Origin: Cordilura impudica
Lineage: Eukaryota > Arthropoda > Insecta > Diptera > Scathophagidae
Assembly: GCA_963682025.1 (NCBI GenBank)
Contig: OY821519.1
Location: 1,693,501 to 1,757,500 of the forward strand
DNA: 64,000 bases
Reading direction: 5' to 3'
Below are positions 33,541-45,700 of this stretch, piece after piece. Every line of letters starts with the position of its first letter. Position 1 is the stretch's first letter. The notes below the pieces were generated by a model, which saw nothing but the letters and a program-made list of their open reading frames with translations, had not been told where the DNA came from and did not search any database. The position numbers were made by a program, and so were the translations under genes.

Positions 33541-34381
33541 TATTTTAGCATTATTTGCTTTAGATGTTGGTGAATTTTTACTCCCTTTATATTAACTCGT
33601 AGTGTCTGCTTGTCGAAAAAATTTTGGATCGATTTTAACCACTTTCCCGTGACCCAATCGATCTGAAATTTTGCAGGCAGGCTTGTGGCAATGACAGAAA
33701 TGATCTAACATATTTTTTTAGTGATGCCAAAACAATGGAAACTTTCAAATTTTTCTACCAGAGTTGATAAAAAAATGTACAAAGGGTTTGTTTTTGTTAT
33801 ATTATTACGATAACGACCACAAAAACAACAAGTCCAGCTATGAAAACAATGCAACATTTAGAATAACAACAAGAACAATATAGAAATATCATGTTTTTCA
33901 TTTTTTTTTTACTTTTTCAGAGATTTCCCTGGACATGTTCCACCGATTTTAATGATTTTTGAAGTAGAAATCTTTCCATGTATTTGGTGAATCATTCTCA
34001 CTAAAAATGATCACTGTAGCTGCACTATTGAGGGCGTGATCGTGACAAGAACAACATAGAAAATTATTTTTTTTTCAAGACTTTTTTAGTTCTTCATTCA
34101 AATCTCGGGCCCTAATCGACCGATTTGGACGATTTTAAATAGCAAACTTCTCAGGATGTTAGTGAATCATGTTTATATCAACGAGTACCCTAGCTGCCGG
34201 ATTGATGCCGTCATCGTGATTTCCACAGACGGACAGACGGACATCGCTATATCAACTCCGGTTGTTATAAGGATCACAAATATATAAATTTTATGGGGTC
34301 CAAAATTTTTTTTCTAATTATTACAAACGGAATGACAAACTTATATATACCGTCTGCACACTGGAGTGGAGGGTATAACAA
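33541..34381 (+). repeat. 840-bp dispersed repeat, copy 1
   Basis: It contains TGGATCGATTTTAACC, CCAATCGATCTGAAAT, an ACGACCACAAAAACAACAAG block, GACGGACAGACGGACATCGC and ends CACTGGAGTGGAGGGTATA. It matches 37636-38481 along its whole length. The GGACAGAC core and the GGGTATA end suggest a DINE-like, non-coding element. Confidence 0.8.
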
Positions 34382-34454
34382 CTCTACAACAGCAACAGTG
34401 ACAGTCATATGTTTTTCAAATAGGAAAAAACTGTTTATGTGTTAGTTTCGTTCA

Positions 34455-35245
34455 TTCCCCAGTATGCATTGAAATATTATTTCTCCAATGTTGGAGAAAA
34501 GTTAAGTTCTTAAATTGATGTCAAATGTAATTCTCAACTTGGGTTGAACAATTTTTCTCCTTGTTTGCTTTCAACTTGACATCAAGTTGAGACTTAACAT
34601 TTTTTCCAATCTTTGAGAAACATTTTTACTCTCAATTGGATATCCAACACTTTTCTCCACTTGAGACCAAACATTTTTTCAACTTGAATACGATTTGTGT
34701 TAAGTCTGAGATATTATTTAAATATGTCATAAATAATAAATTAAATTAAAAAATGCCAAAAAAGTGCAAATAAATCATTGATATATTTTTAATTATTTCT
34801 GCTTTTTGTCGAATTTTTCAAAAAATGTACAACTAATTAATTCATTTATTTTTAATTCTACATTTTAAAAAATGTACATAATATGTACATTTAATGTTAA
34901 ATATGTACATAGTAATGTTAAATATATAATGAAATTAAATTGAAACATTAAAAAAAGTACATTGTTTTCATTTCTAAAATTAGTATAATATTTTTTAATA
35001 TGGCAATTCCGTACCTTCCATTTGATACCGATTGGAAATATTTCTTTGCTATCAAGTTGAGAATCACAAATTTCTCAATTTGATAACTATGAAAATCGCC
35101 ATATAAAAAATGTGCCTTTTAAGTTGAGAAGACTATATTCGAACTATTGAGGGCATTTGAGAATTAACGTTGGAGATTTGAAAAATGTATTTGATCTCAA
35201 ATGCACCTCAAGTTGATAGCAAACAAAAATGTTTATTGGGACATT
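34455..35245. mobile_element. MITE-like element rich in CAACTTGA motifs
   Basis: The ends CCCCAGTATGCATTGAAA and (inverse) TCCCAATAAACATTTTTG match loosely. Both subterminal regions hold many TCAACTTGA/TCAAGTTGAGA motifs in opposite orientation, while the middle is AT-rich and lacks them. Boundaries are approximate. Confidence 0.5.
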
Positions 35246-35506
35246 TATTGTAGGGTCGTTTGCACACACACAAAAAATAGAAAATAAATTGTCAATAAGC
35301 AAAGCAAGTGGCTTCGAAATTCGATGATGCCAGTTAATCATTTTTTGTTCACGCGGAATTTATAATTGGAGGAATTTTTTTCTCGAGAAATGTATTTTCC
35401 GTGAGAAAGAAATTCCTTGAGAATATTCATAATTGGGATGAATAACTTTTAATTGGAACTTTTTAGTCAGAATAAATCATAATTCTAGTTAGATATTGGT
35501 TAATAT

Positions 35507-36050
35507 TTAATTAGAAAAAATATTGTGGTGGCAATTATTGAGGCAGTCACGGAAAAATTAAATGCAAGTCTGTTTTTTTTTAATATAACAAAAATGGATT
35601 TTCCCTTTAACAAAATATGGCAGAATTCTTTATAAATGAAATGCAAAATGGAAAATCAATTTTGTGCTAATTCTTAACAAAATTAATAAAATATATATAT
35701 GTATTATTATATTTATTAATATTTGTAATTTTATTTGACACAATTTCACACACAGTTTTACAGATTAACTGTTTTAATTAGAAAAAATATTGTGGTGGCA
35801 TCTACGCAATTATTGAGGCAGTCACGGAAAAATTAAATGCAAGTCTGTTTTTTTTAATATAACAAAAATGGATTTTCCCTTTAACAAAATATGGCAGAAT
35901 TCTTTATAAATGAAATGCAAAATGGAAAATCAATTTTGTGCTAATTCTTAACAAAATTAATAATATATATATATATGTATTATTATATTTATTAATATTT
36001 GTAATTTTATTTGACACAATTTCACACACAGTTTTACAGATCAACTGTTT
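35507..36050 (+). repeat. Tandem duplication of a ~270-bp unit
   Basis: Unit 1 (35507-35775) and unit 2 (35776-36050) both run from TTAATTAGAAAAAATATTGT to CACACAGTTTTACAGAT(T/C)AACTG. They are nearly identical. Unit 2 has a 10-base insert after GTGGTGGCA, and the TA tract lengths differ. It is non-coding. Confidence 0.85.
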
Positions 36051-37635
36051 TCAACTGATTTAGAAGTTTTCTGTTTTTGAAACAGTAGTGCCAATTTGTA
36101 ACATTTTGTCATGTAATGAAAATCGCAGAATAATAAGTTAATACACAATAAAAAATATTAAATTTTTAAGTTTTATATACATATTGCAATAAAAAAAACT
36201 TTGGTAAATTTACATTGAAGATGGTCAGAAATGAATGAGAAAAAATATATAGACATTTTAGAAAAGCACATTTAATGTTAAACTTTATGCACAAAATATA
36301 TGGGTTTTAACTTGTTGGTCACTGGTCATTAGGAACATATCAAAATATGGGTTTTTGTTGTTTCGAATTTAACTGTGGCTCTAAGTGAAAAGTTTTAGAC
36401 CGATCGTATATTACATCTTGAGGATCCTCACCTAATATTTTCAAATATTTTAAATTCTTTTTAACTCATTTAACCTCATTACGCAAATAGTAAAACAGTA
36501 AATATGGAAAATCCACGCACCTCAAAAAATTGTTTTCTATGAAATAAATTAAAGACATTTCATATTATACAATTTTCTTTCAAAAATGTATCAATTATTG
36601 CAAATTTGAAATTTGACATATAGTATTTGTACATATATTTGTATAGATTTCGCAGTATGAAAAGAACTATTATTTCTTTATTTAGAATATATGTAAGTAT
36701 TGCTCGCAAAAAAATGCAACATCATAAATGAAACACATAGACGACTGCTGGCAGCAGCATTTGTAGTCGTATAGTCAGCTACTTGATTTTTCTGAATACG
36801 ACAGCAACATATAATACAAATGCATTTTTATTTAAATATACAATTACTTTTACTTATTTAAAATGCATTAGTACAACGTAAAAATAAATAAATTAGTTTA
36901 ACGCCTTTTGATTATTAATGGAATTATAGCCTTTCATTTTGCGATTTTTTTTTTAAACAAAATAAAATATTTCATAGCACTAACTTCTTTTACATATTTT
37001 GTTATATTGTCAACACTATTTTTGCTTTGTAGCCAACAAAACACACTTGCAGTTTTTTTTTCTATTTGAAGAACATATGACTGCCATTGTTGATGTTGTA
37101 GAGTTGTTTTTTTTTTTTTTTGATTTTGTTTCGTTAACTCTCTTGTGTTAAAGCACCTCCAATATATGTATCCATTTTAGTTTGCAAATTCAGTATATTT
37201 ATAATTTATTACTTACAGCAAAAAATAATAGAAACAATTTTATCAGTTATGCTTACGAAACTATATAAATAGACTTGAAGTTGGCTGCAAAAGCAGTAGC
37301 CTGTGTAAAGAACAAGTTAGCGACATGTAACTGTTACGTAACGTGTCAGCCTTTTTTTCACATAAAAGTATTGGGACGTTCCGGTTACGTTCGGTAACTG
37401 TTTTAAATGATTTTCATGTAAAAAAAAACAACTGACTCATTACGGTTACGGTTAGAAAACATTGACCTTTTATATGTATTATAATGCTATGAATGCATTT
37501 ATCTTTATTTTATTCTATTTATATATTCTTTTTTTTTTGTATTGTATATTATTTTTTTTTATTATTATTACTATTTCATTTAATTATTTTTTTCTTTAAA
37601 TAAATTAATACATAAAAATTTGTTTTTTAAATTAT
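36051..37635. other. AT-rich spacer
   Basis: No gene is recognised. The GTAACTGTTACGTAACGTG and GGTTACGGTTAG motifs near 37330-37460 are the only non-AT-rich patches. Confidence 0.4.
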
Positions 37636-38481
37636 TGGTGAACTTTTACTTCCTTTATTTACTGCCTTTATATTAACTGGTAGTGTCTGCTTGACGACAA
37701 AATTTTGGATCGATTTTTAGCCCCTTTCCCGTGAGCCAATCGATCTGAAATTCTGCATGCAGGCTCGTGGCAATGACAGAAATGATCTAACAAATTTTTT
37801 TAGTGATGCCAAAACAATGGAAACTTTTAAAATTTTCTACCAGAGTTCACAAAAAAATGTACAAAGGGTTTGTTTTTATTATATTATTACCACAACGACC
37901 ACAAAAACAACAAGTCCAGCTATGACAACAATGCAACATTTAGAATAACAACAGGAACAATATGGAAACATCATGTTTTTCATTTTTTTTTAATTTTTCA
38001 TAGATTTACCTGGACCTGTTCCACCGATTTTAATGATTTTTGAAGTAGAAATCTTCCCATGAATTTGGTGAATCATTCTCACTAAAAATTATCACCCTAG
38101 CTATCCTATTGAGGGCGTGATTGTGACAAGAACAATATAGAAAATTATATTTTTTCAAGACTTTTTTTAGTTCTTCATTCAAATCTCAGGCCCTAATTGA
38201 CCGATTTGGACGATTTTAAATAGCAAACTTTTCAGGATGTTAGTGAATCATTTTTTATGCCAACGAGCACCCTAGCTGCCCGATTGATGCCGTCATCGTG
38301 ATTTCCACAGACGGACAGACGGACAGACGGACAGACGGACATCGCTATATCAACTCCGGTTGTTATAAGGATCACAAATATATATATTTTATGGGGTCCA
38401 AATTTTTTTTTCTAATTATTACAAACGGAATGACAAACTTATATATACCCTCTGCACACTGGAGTGGAGGGTATAATTAAG
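37636..38481 (+). repeat. 840-bp dispersed repeat, copy 2
   Basis: It is about 93 percent identical by eye to 33541-34381. The GGACAGAC tract is longer here (four units against two), and the end CACTGGAGTGGAGGGTATAA is the same. Confidence 0.8.
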
Positions 38482-38496
38482 TATTTTAATGATTCT

Positions 38497-38724
38497 TTAT
38501 TGTTCATGTATTTTTGTGCATAGGTTGGACTCTTTAGTTAAGTACCTTGTGATGCACGACATTTTTTCCTGTTGTGATTGATAAGCACGAAGTCGAGCCA
38601 TAGTAACGCGGCGCTCTTCACGGGCAATTTCGTGTTCATCTTCACTCCTTTTATTTGCAATGTTTCGTATCCTTCTTGCATTACGGCTTTGTCTGAAAAG
38701 ATTCGATCGTCTTGGTCGCGGCAT
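38497..38724 (-). pseudogene. Helitron Rep/helicase protein, N-terminal fragment
   Basis: 75 codons starting MPRPRRSNLFRQSRNARRIR, then NIANKRSEDEHEIAREERRV and RLRAYQSQQEKM. This Arg-rich opening is the one I associate with insect Helitron proteins annotated as PIF1-like helicases. The conserved Rep and helicase domains are absent; the frame stops at 38497 close to the 840-bp repeat. It sits 244 bases inside a Helitron 5' end (38968), the expected place. Confidence 0.6.
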
Positions 38725-38968
38725 TTTTAATCATTGCGTTTTGTTATTCCACGTCAGACGCGAAAATCTTAAAAAGTAAAAATAAACATTGTTGCCACAT
38801 AAACTAAAGACGTTTTATGTCACGCCACACCGGAACACGGTCAAACGGGATATGTCCGTCTCCTGGTTCTAAGCTACCTCCCCACCAATTTTCAGCCAAA
38901 TCGGTTCAGCTGTTCTTGAGTTATAAATAGTGTAACTAACACGACTTTCTTTTATATATGTATATAGA

Positions 38969-40848
38969 TTTCATATGTGTGTAGCGTCACGCCACGTTGT
39001 AACTAAAAAATTTGGTTTATTTAAAATTTCCATTCAATTAAGTATTATTGTGCTCCTTAAATACTTCATTTTAATGAATTGAACCATTATATGAAAACAT
39101 TGGCGCAAAGTGAAAGACCGGATTGTGTTGACACACACCGAAGTTTCTCTATCTGAACTCTTGTACGAATTACATGCGCAGTTGCCCTTTTTTAAATGCC
39201 ACTTATTTGTTAAACGTTCCAAGCAAAATTATTTTTAAACAAATTGATTTCGCAAATAATTACATGCTAATCTGTCAAAATGATATACAGAGCCCACACT
39301 TCAGCTAACGTCAAGTTACCAATTTTACTTGCGTTGCTTGGCTGAGTGCGGGAATAAAATCCTATGCGGTAAACAGTGACAAGCTCAGCCACAATAAGTT
39401 CGATATTTGCTGATTTTTGTGGAGACGATTAAAAAAGAACATGGTCAATTTCAAAATATTTATATTTTTTCGAATGGATGCTGCTTCCAATTAAAAATAA
39501 GTTCATTACCTGATTTGTTTCTGAATTTAGTTGCAAGGTTTTTGAATGGAATTATTTTACAACTTCTCACGGCAAAGGTGCGATCGGTGTCATTCAGGAT
39601 ACCTTGTATAAAAGAAATTTTGGAATCTGTACGTTAACTTTCGTGTTGCATTAAAAATATTGTTATCGTTTAATAACGTTGATATCGCGGAAAAAATATT
39701 TTTTGATTTTTTCTTTATTTTTTTTAATGTTTTTTCGTACAAATGCCACGTCACGCCACGTTGGAAATACCCATATATAATTTGTTTTAATCGGTTCATT
39801 TTAATGACAAAATATTTTGTGTGTACTATTACAAAGTTATGTTTAAAGAATTTATTCAAACATTGATAAATTTTGTCAAAAAAGATAATACTTCGCTACA
39901 GTTTCACACACGCGCTGGATAGAATAATTTTATTAAAATTTTTACAAAATAAGTTTTGAATGAAACGCCATATTCGCCTGGTACATTCAATTATGGAAGA
40001 GTATATACCACAATATTTTTTACAAAAAACTTTTAATATATCTTCAGATTTTCACTCAGAAATTCGTAACCCCTAGATGGCTTTAGTTAATTTACATTAC
40101 TTCAGTTACAAATGTTTACTTGTATTCTAAATGATTTTTTAAACTGTTTGCAATTTTTTTGGCTTTAATTACCAGTAGCCGTTTGAAAATGGCCACTGTG
40201 TGTTTGAATAAAAGATGTAAATAAATTTTGATAAATTTAAATTTCTTTTTTTTTTATTATTTTTCGTTTCAATGTTAAAGAAATTACATTTCTTTTCAAT
40301 TAATATTAACAAAAAATATTCAATATTCATAATTATTAAGGGTTTTTTTGTTTTGTATTAAATAAAAACTATCAACTATAAATTAAAAAAAATGACAATG
40401 ATCATAAAACAAAATAAAAAAATATTTAAAAATACATAAAAGTACACAATAATGAACAACAATTCACAGAAGTATCAAATGGAAAATAATAATATTAAAC
40501 AATACACATACAATTTTATAAATTTTCTCCGATTTTGTCAATAGAAGACCACCTCTTGAAGGTTCAGAGAATAGTGGAAACAGCTATGCTGAAGCGTTTT
40601 GGTGTTTGAAGAACTTACAAAAAATTAGTAACAAATAATTAATAATAGAATAATAAAGAAGTCACATACAAAACGAGCATATTGCTATTGTCATTTTTAT
40701 CATTTGAGTTAGTACAGGATCGCAATAGAATATGAGGATCAGGATCGGTAGCTTTACAGGATCAAGACGGGAAACGGAATTTGGAACTTGGGATTCAACG
40801 GAAAGTTCTTAAAGAAGAACATCACTCAAATGTCGTTTATTTCTCGTC
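38969..40848. other. Intergenic DNA 3' of the collagen-like gene
   Basis: No gene is recognised. GTCACGCCACGTTG occurs at 38987 and 39751, a small repeated patch. The 3' UTR of the collagen-like gene must enter from the right; AATAAA occurs on the minus strand just 3' of its stop (about 40839), but whether it is used is unknown. Confidence 0.4.
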
Positions 40849-42782
40849 TTATGCAACTGCAGCGGCCTTTTCTTGTTCAGCTTGAGTAGTCGTTATAGGG
40901 GCAGTCGAGTCGATAGCTACATTTATTTCCTTAGTCTTTGCTGTTATTGCATTGTCGTTTTCAAGCACTTGGCTATTTTCTTTACTCTCTTCGAGCTTAA
41001 GATCTGTGTTGGTGGAGTCAGATGTATTGATTGCTGATGGTTTTGATTCGTTTTCACTGATTTCCGTGTCACGTTTTGTGTGAAGATGATCGGGAATATT
41101 TTGGGTACAGGAACAGGGGCACATACACTGATCTGTTTTTCCACCACCGGGAAAGATCGAGTTAAGGTTAAAGCCGAAGGGAATTGGTGCAGGTTGTACT
41201 CCTATGGGCAAAGGATCAAAGTTTTCTTCAGAGTTGTCGTCGCATTTAGCATAGGCTGCTTCGGGCAATACAATGACGGGCAAAAAGGCAACAACTGCGC
41301 CCTTAGGTATTTTATCGGGCGCAAAGAAGGCTGGGTATCCAGGCAATCTAGGAATAACTGGGATTTGTTGCAATAATGCCATCGTGTTCAAAATACCGCC
41401 ATAGTTAGTTGCGAATTGTTGTTGATTGGTGTTTAAGTTGAAAGAGGAAGGATTGTTGAGCTGTGATGTAGAGAAACCATTGGTGGAAAAGGAGGAGGTT
41501 GAGGTTTTGGATGAATGAGCCTTATCAGCGAGGCACGGGCAATAGTTATCAGTTTTCTGTTCGAGGAATGGGAAAGAAGTGGGACCTAGAGTTACATTAT
41601 GTTGGCTATGATGTATGTTTTTATTTGTATTGGTCAGTGTTTCTGTTTTTGTTACCGTCGATATCTTCTGTTCCGGTTTTCTATTCTGGTAGTCATTGTT
41701 ACTGACATATGTACTGGTTACCTTTTCAATGAATTTCTCTTTATTATTCTGAACAAAGGGCTGCGGTTGCTGTCCTCTGTATATAGAAGTTGTAGTTTTG
41801 TCCTGGCTATGGGGCTGAACATATGTCGTCACTGTTTTCTCTACTGTCTCTGGTTTATTGTATGTAGTCGTAACCACCCGTTCTACTGATGGTTTGTTGT
41901 GCGTATAGTTATTTACGGTGGTAACCACCTTCTCAATTATTTGGGGTGTCAAGTATGAGTTGATAGTCGTAACTTTCTCTTCTATTTGAGGTCGTGTATA
42001 AGTGTTCGTATTCGTATTTTTGATCGTATTTGTTTGGGTCGTCACAACAGTCTTTTCAATATTCAAACCTGGAGTATTTTTATTATTACCATAATTTTGA
42101 TTCGTTGTCGTTGTTTTGGTGTATGTCTTGTAGGGTATGTCCTTCTCAGTAGTGATATCCTCGGCCTGGTGTTTTCCAGTGTTTGTTTGAGTGTATGTGT
42201 TGGTAGTGATTTTTTGTTGTTGATTGTATTGTTGGGGTTTGGGAGTAAGGGAAGAAGAAGGAGGAATATATGTTAGTTTACTATTAAAATTTTTATCATC
42301 ATAATTATTATTATTCTTATTGCTATTGATTGTGTTTGTGGAAGTGGTGATAGTAGTTGTTGTGACCTTCTTTTGTGCATTTCCATTATTTTGATGATAA
42401 TTGGACACAAAAGATGTCGGCGTATTGGTATTCGTTGGTGGAACTCTATCTACTTGAAATGAATGAGTGTTATTTATTTGATTTATTTTACCATTTTTCT
42501 GTGGTGGCAAGTAACCGGGAACCGACAAGTTAGAATCTCTGGGATCCTTGGTGGTGGGATTCTTTGGTGGTGGGACGTTGGGACCGGGTGGTCCGGGAGG
42601 ACCTTTAGGGCCGGGTGAACCAGGACCAGGGGGTCCGTAGGGACCTTTAGAGCCAGGACCGGTTGGTCCTGGTGGACCACCAGGTCCATACGGTCCTTTA
42701 GGTCCGGGGGAAGTAGGTCCAGGAGGACCGTTTGGTCCGGGTGGTCCAGGTGGTCCGGGTGGTCCATTAGGTCCAGGAGGTC
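40849..42782 (-). CDS. Exon 10: collagen-like stretch and Thr/Asn-rich tail
   Basis: About 80 residues of GPPGPxGPPG-type sequence, then [11 protein letters not shown] and a long tail with recurring [14 protein letters not shown] motifs and NTNT runs. CPCLADKAH near residue 980 and [10 protein letters not shown] near 1180 may form disulphides. A hydrophobic Pro-rich patch ([14 protein letters not shown]) lies between them. It ends [10 protein letters not shown] at the stop at 40849. Confidence 0.88.
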
Positions 42783-45700
42783 CTAAAGTTAAATTAAAAT
42801 ATTTTTAAGTTTTTTTTTGTCACAAGAAATATTTCAGATATAGCCATTACCTCCAGGTCCTTTGGGGCCATTTGGGCCTCCAGGTCCATTGGGACCATTA
42901 GGTCCTACACCACCTCCATCTCCATTACCGCCATATCCGCCTTCACCACCGAAACCTCCATTGGGTCCTACGACGTGTACGTATGGGGGTGCTGGTGGAC
43001 CAGTGGGACCTTCAATATGAACATATTTGCCAGAATCATCATGATAGTATTTACCCTCCTGAATACCTTTAAAATTAAAGAACACACAAAAATTTCCAAA
43101 TTAATCATCTATCGAACTCCAAAATTAACATCAAAATTAACTCACCTTTATATCTACCATCATCATAATTATGATTATATTTACCATTGTCTATATAAAA
43201 AAAAATTACACAAACAAAAAATATGATTAGAAAATTTGTTATTGTGTGACTGTTATTGAAATCAACTACTTTATAAGTAATCAGTACGCTACATTTAGAT
43301 ATACATAGTTACAGTTACAGTATATAAGATTATTCGAAACTAAATAACTATTTATTGACTAGATACGTACATACAAAATATACTAAATACTTAGAACAAG
43401 TAACTATAAAGCTATAAGCTTAAGCCCATCACCAAAAGCCAACCAAAAATCAAAATTATTATATATTTTAGTAAAAGCTTTTCGTACTTCCTTGACTGGA
43501 GAGTTCAATTGGGACAACACAACGCAAACCCGTTATTCCGTTAATGCAGGATGTAGTTAATAATTCAAGACAATGTTCGTCTATAGCATACTCATTTTTG
43601 TGCAAATGTATTTGTGAAAAATGAATTGGTGTTGGTGCAATGTCAGTGAGAATGGAAGTGAGGGTGCGAATCAGATTCAGGTGCTTAAATATTTACAAAT
43701 GTTTCTTGTGTGCCTTTTTTAAAAAAGAAAAAAGTTGACAAAGAAAAGTAAAAAAAAAAAAGACAGAAAGAAATAGAGAAAGAGCGAGAGCAAAAGGTAG
43801 ACTGTATTCAAATGCGAGAGAGTGCTTGAGCAAAAAGTTGCAGTGCCTTGAAAAAAAATCCCTAAGCTAAGTTCAATGTTTCTTTGGAGTGAAATGTGTT
43901 CTCCTGAAGTGCTGTTACGATTACGGTCATATAACTTGCTCGCATATGTATGCTAAACTTTCTTTGCAATATATGCTGAAAATAAAAATAGATTCTTAAT
44001 AATATAAATAAAAGATAATTAGCATATGATGATAATATTGCGAGAAAATCGAGAAATATTGAAAAACTTAAAAATACTGATATAATTTAACGGTATGTAT
44101 AAGGAACAATTTAACAAGGAGCTTGGATACACACACACACAAATATACATAAGTGGGTGTAAATGTATTGATATTTTGTTTAGTAGGTATTATGGTCATT
44201 GAGTTCCAAGAGTTCTGATTATATCGAAGTGTGGTTAGTGCGATGTTGAGGGCTTATATATTGTGAAATGCTTTGAAAATAAAAGGAAGCCTGTAGACAT
44301 GATAACATCCAATATAAATAAAAATGAATATATATATATATATATATATCAGATTCGAATATCAGATACAAGATCAGACATATGCTGTTAGAAATATGTA
44401 TAACATGAAAATCAGGTTCGGACAAGCTATAAAGCATTCAGCATTTCTTTTTTAACTCATTTTTTCGAATGCATGCCGTAAAGCACACATAGCAACATAT
44501 GATTTCGATGATATTTGTGCGCGTTGTCCAAGCTCCGATTAAGAAAATGTATTTGCTAACCTTCTGTGTATCCGACGGCCCCAGGAAAACCTGTCACCAA
44601 CAGTCCTTCAACGTGGTTGTATTCCGCATCATTACCAGCGATGTATTGTCCAGTGTTTCCACTTGCCACATATTTTCCAGGTTTTCCTGAGGATTCAAAT
44701 CCATATTTTCCGGGAGTATAGACGCTAGGCGGACCTGGTGGTCCAGATGGTCCATTGGGACCAGGAGGTCCTGGTGGTCCAGGTGGTCCATTAGGACCAG
44801 GGCTAGTAGGTCCATGTAAACCTGGAGGACCAGGTGGTCCATTAGGACCAGGGCTAGTAGGTCCATGAAGGCCTGGAGGACCAGGTGGTCCAGGTGGTCC
44901 ATTAGGACCAGGGCTAGTAGGTCCATGTAAACCTGGAGGACCAGGTTTTCCACTAGGGCCTGGAGGACCGAATGGTCCATTAGGTCCTGAAGGTCCGAAT
45001 GGTCCATTAGGTCCTGAAGGTCCGAATGGCCCATTAGGTCCTGAAGGTCCATTGGGACCCTTTGGACCTGATGGACCGAAATCACCATTTCCTCCAAAGC
45101 CTCCACTGCCACCACCATCACCGTTGCCACCAAAACCACCATGCCCTCCTTGAGAACCAACTACATGAACGTAGGGTACAGCAACATGGTTGTATTGGCC
45201 TGACCCGTCATCTGAAACACAATCAAACTGACGTATAGCACCAGTTCGTTTAATCTTTTGTAGTTAAATTTCGCTCACATTTGTTGTTTTCATTGCCACT
45301 TGGTCTCAATGTTGAAATAGAATGCGAGGATGGGGCTTGAGAACCAGCTACATGATTATAGGGTACAGCGGCATGGTTGTATTGGCCTGAACCGTCATCT
45401 GAAACACAATCAAACTGACGTATAGCACCAGTTCGTTTAATCTTTTGTACTTAAATTTCGCTCACTTTTGTTGTTTTCATTGCCACTAGGTCTCAATGTT
45501 GAAATAGAATGCGAGGATGGGGCTTGAGAATCACCGTTTCCTCCAAAGCCTCCATTGCCACCACCGTTAACACCAAAACCACCATGCCCTCCTTGAGAAC
45601 CAACTACACGATCGTAGGGTACAGCAGCATGGTTGTATTGGCCTGAACCATCATCTGAAACACAATCAAACTGACGTATAGCACCAGTTCGTTTAATTTT

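Larger units (their letters stand above)
30077..38968 (-). mobile_element. Candidate long Helitron defined by two co-oriented ends
   Basis: On the minus strand TCTATATACATATATAAAAG starts at 38968, preceded by A. GCCGGGTCAG then CTAG ends at 30077, followed by T. Both junctions obey the Helitron A^T rule. Just inside the 5' end is a 75-codon frame like the start of Helitron Rep/helicase proteins. The 8.9-kb interior has no helicase and is filled with other repeats. It may be one element gutted by insertions or two unrelated fragments. Confidence 0.4.

Noticed and set aside
41499..42276. Several plus-strand frames of 68-98 codons
   Set aside because: They are antisense shadows of exon 10 of the collagen-like gene.
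44594..45160. 188-codon minus-strand frame starting [11 protein letters not shown]
   Set aside because: It is an alternative frame of the collagen-like exon 7; the in-phase frame gives Gly-Pro repeats and splices correctly.
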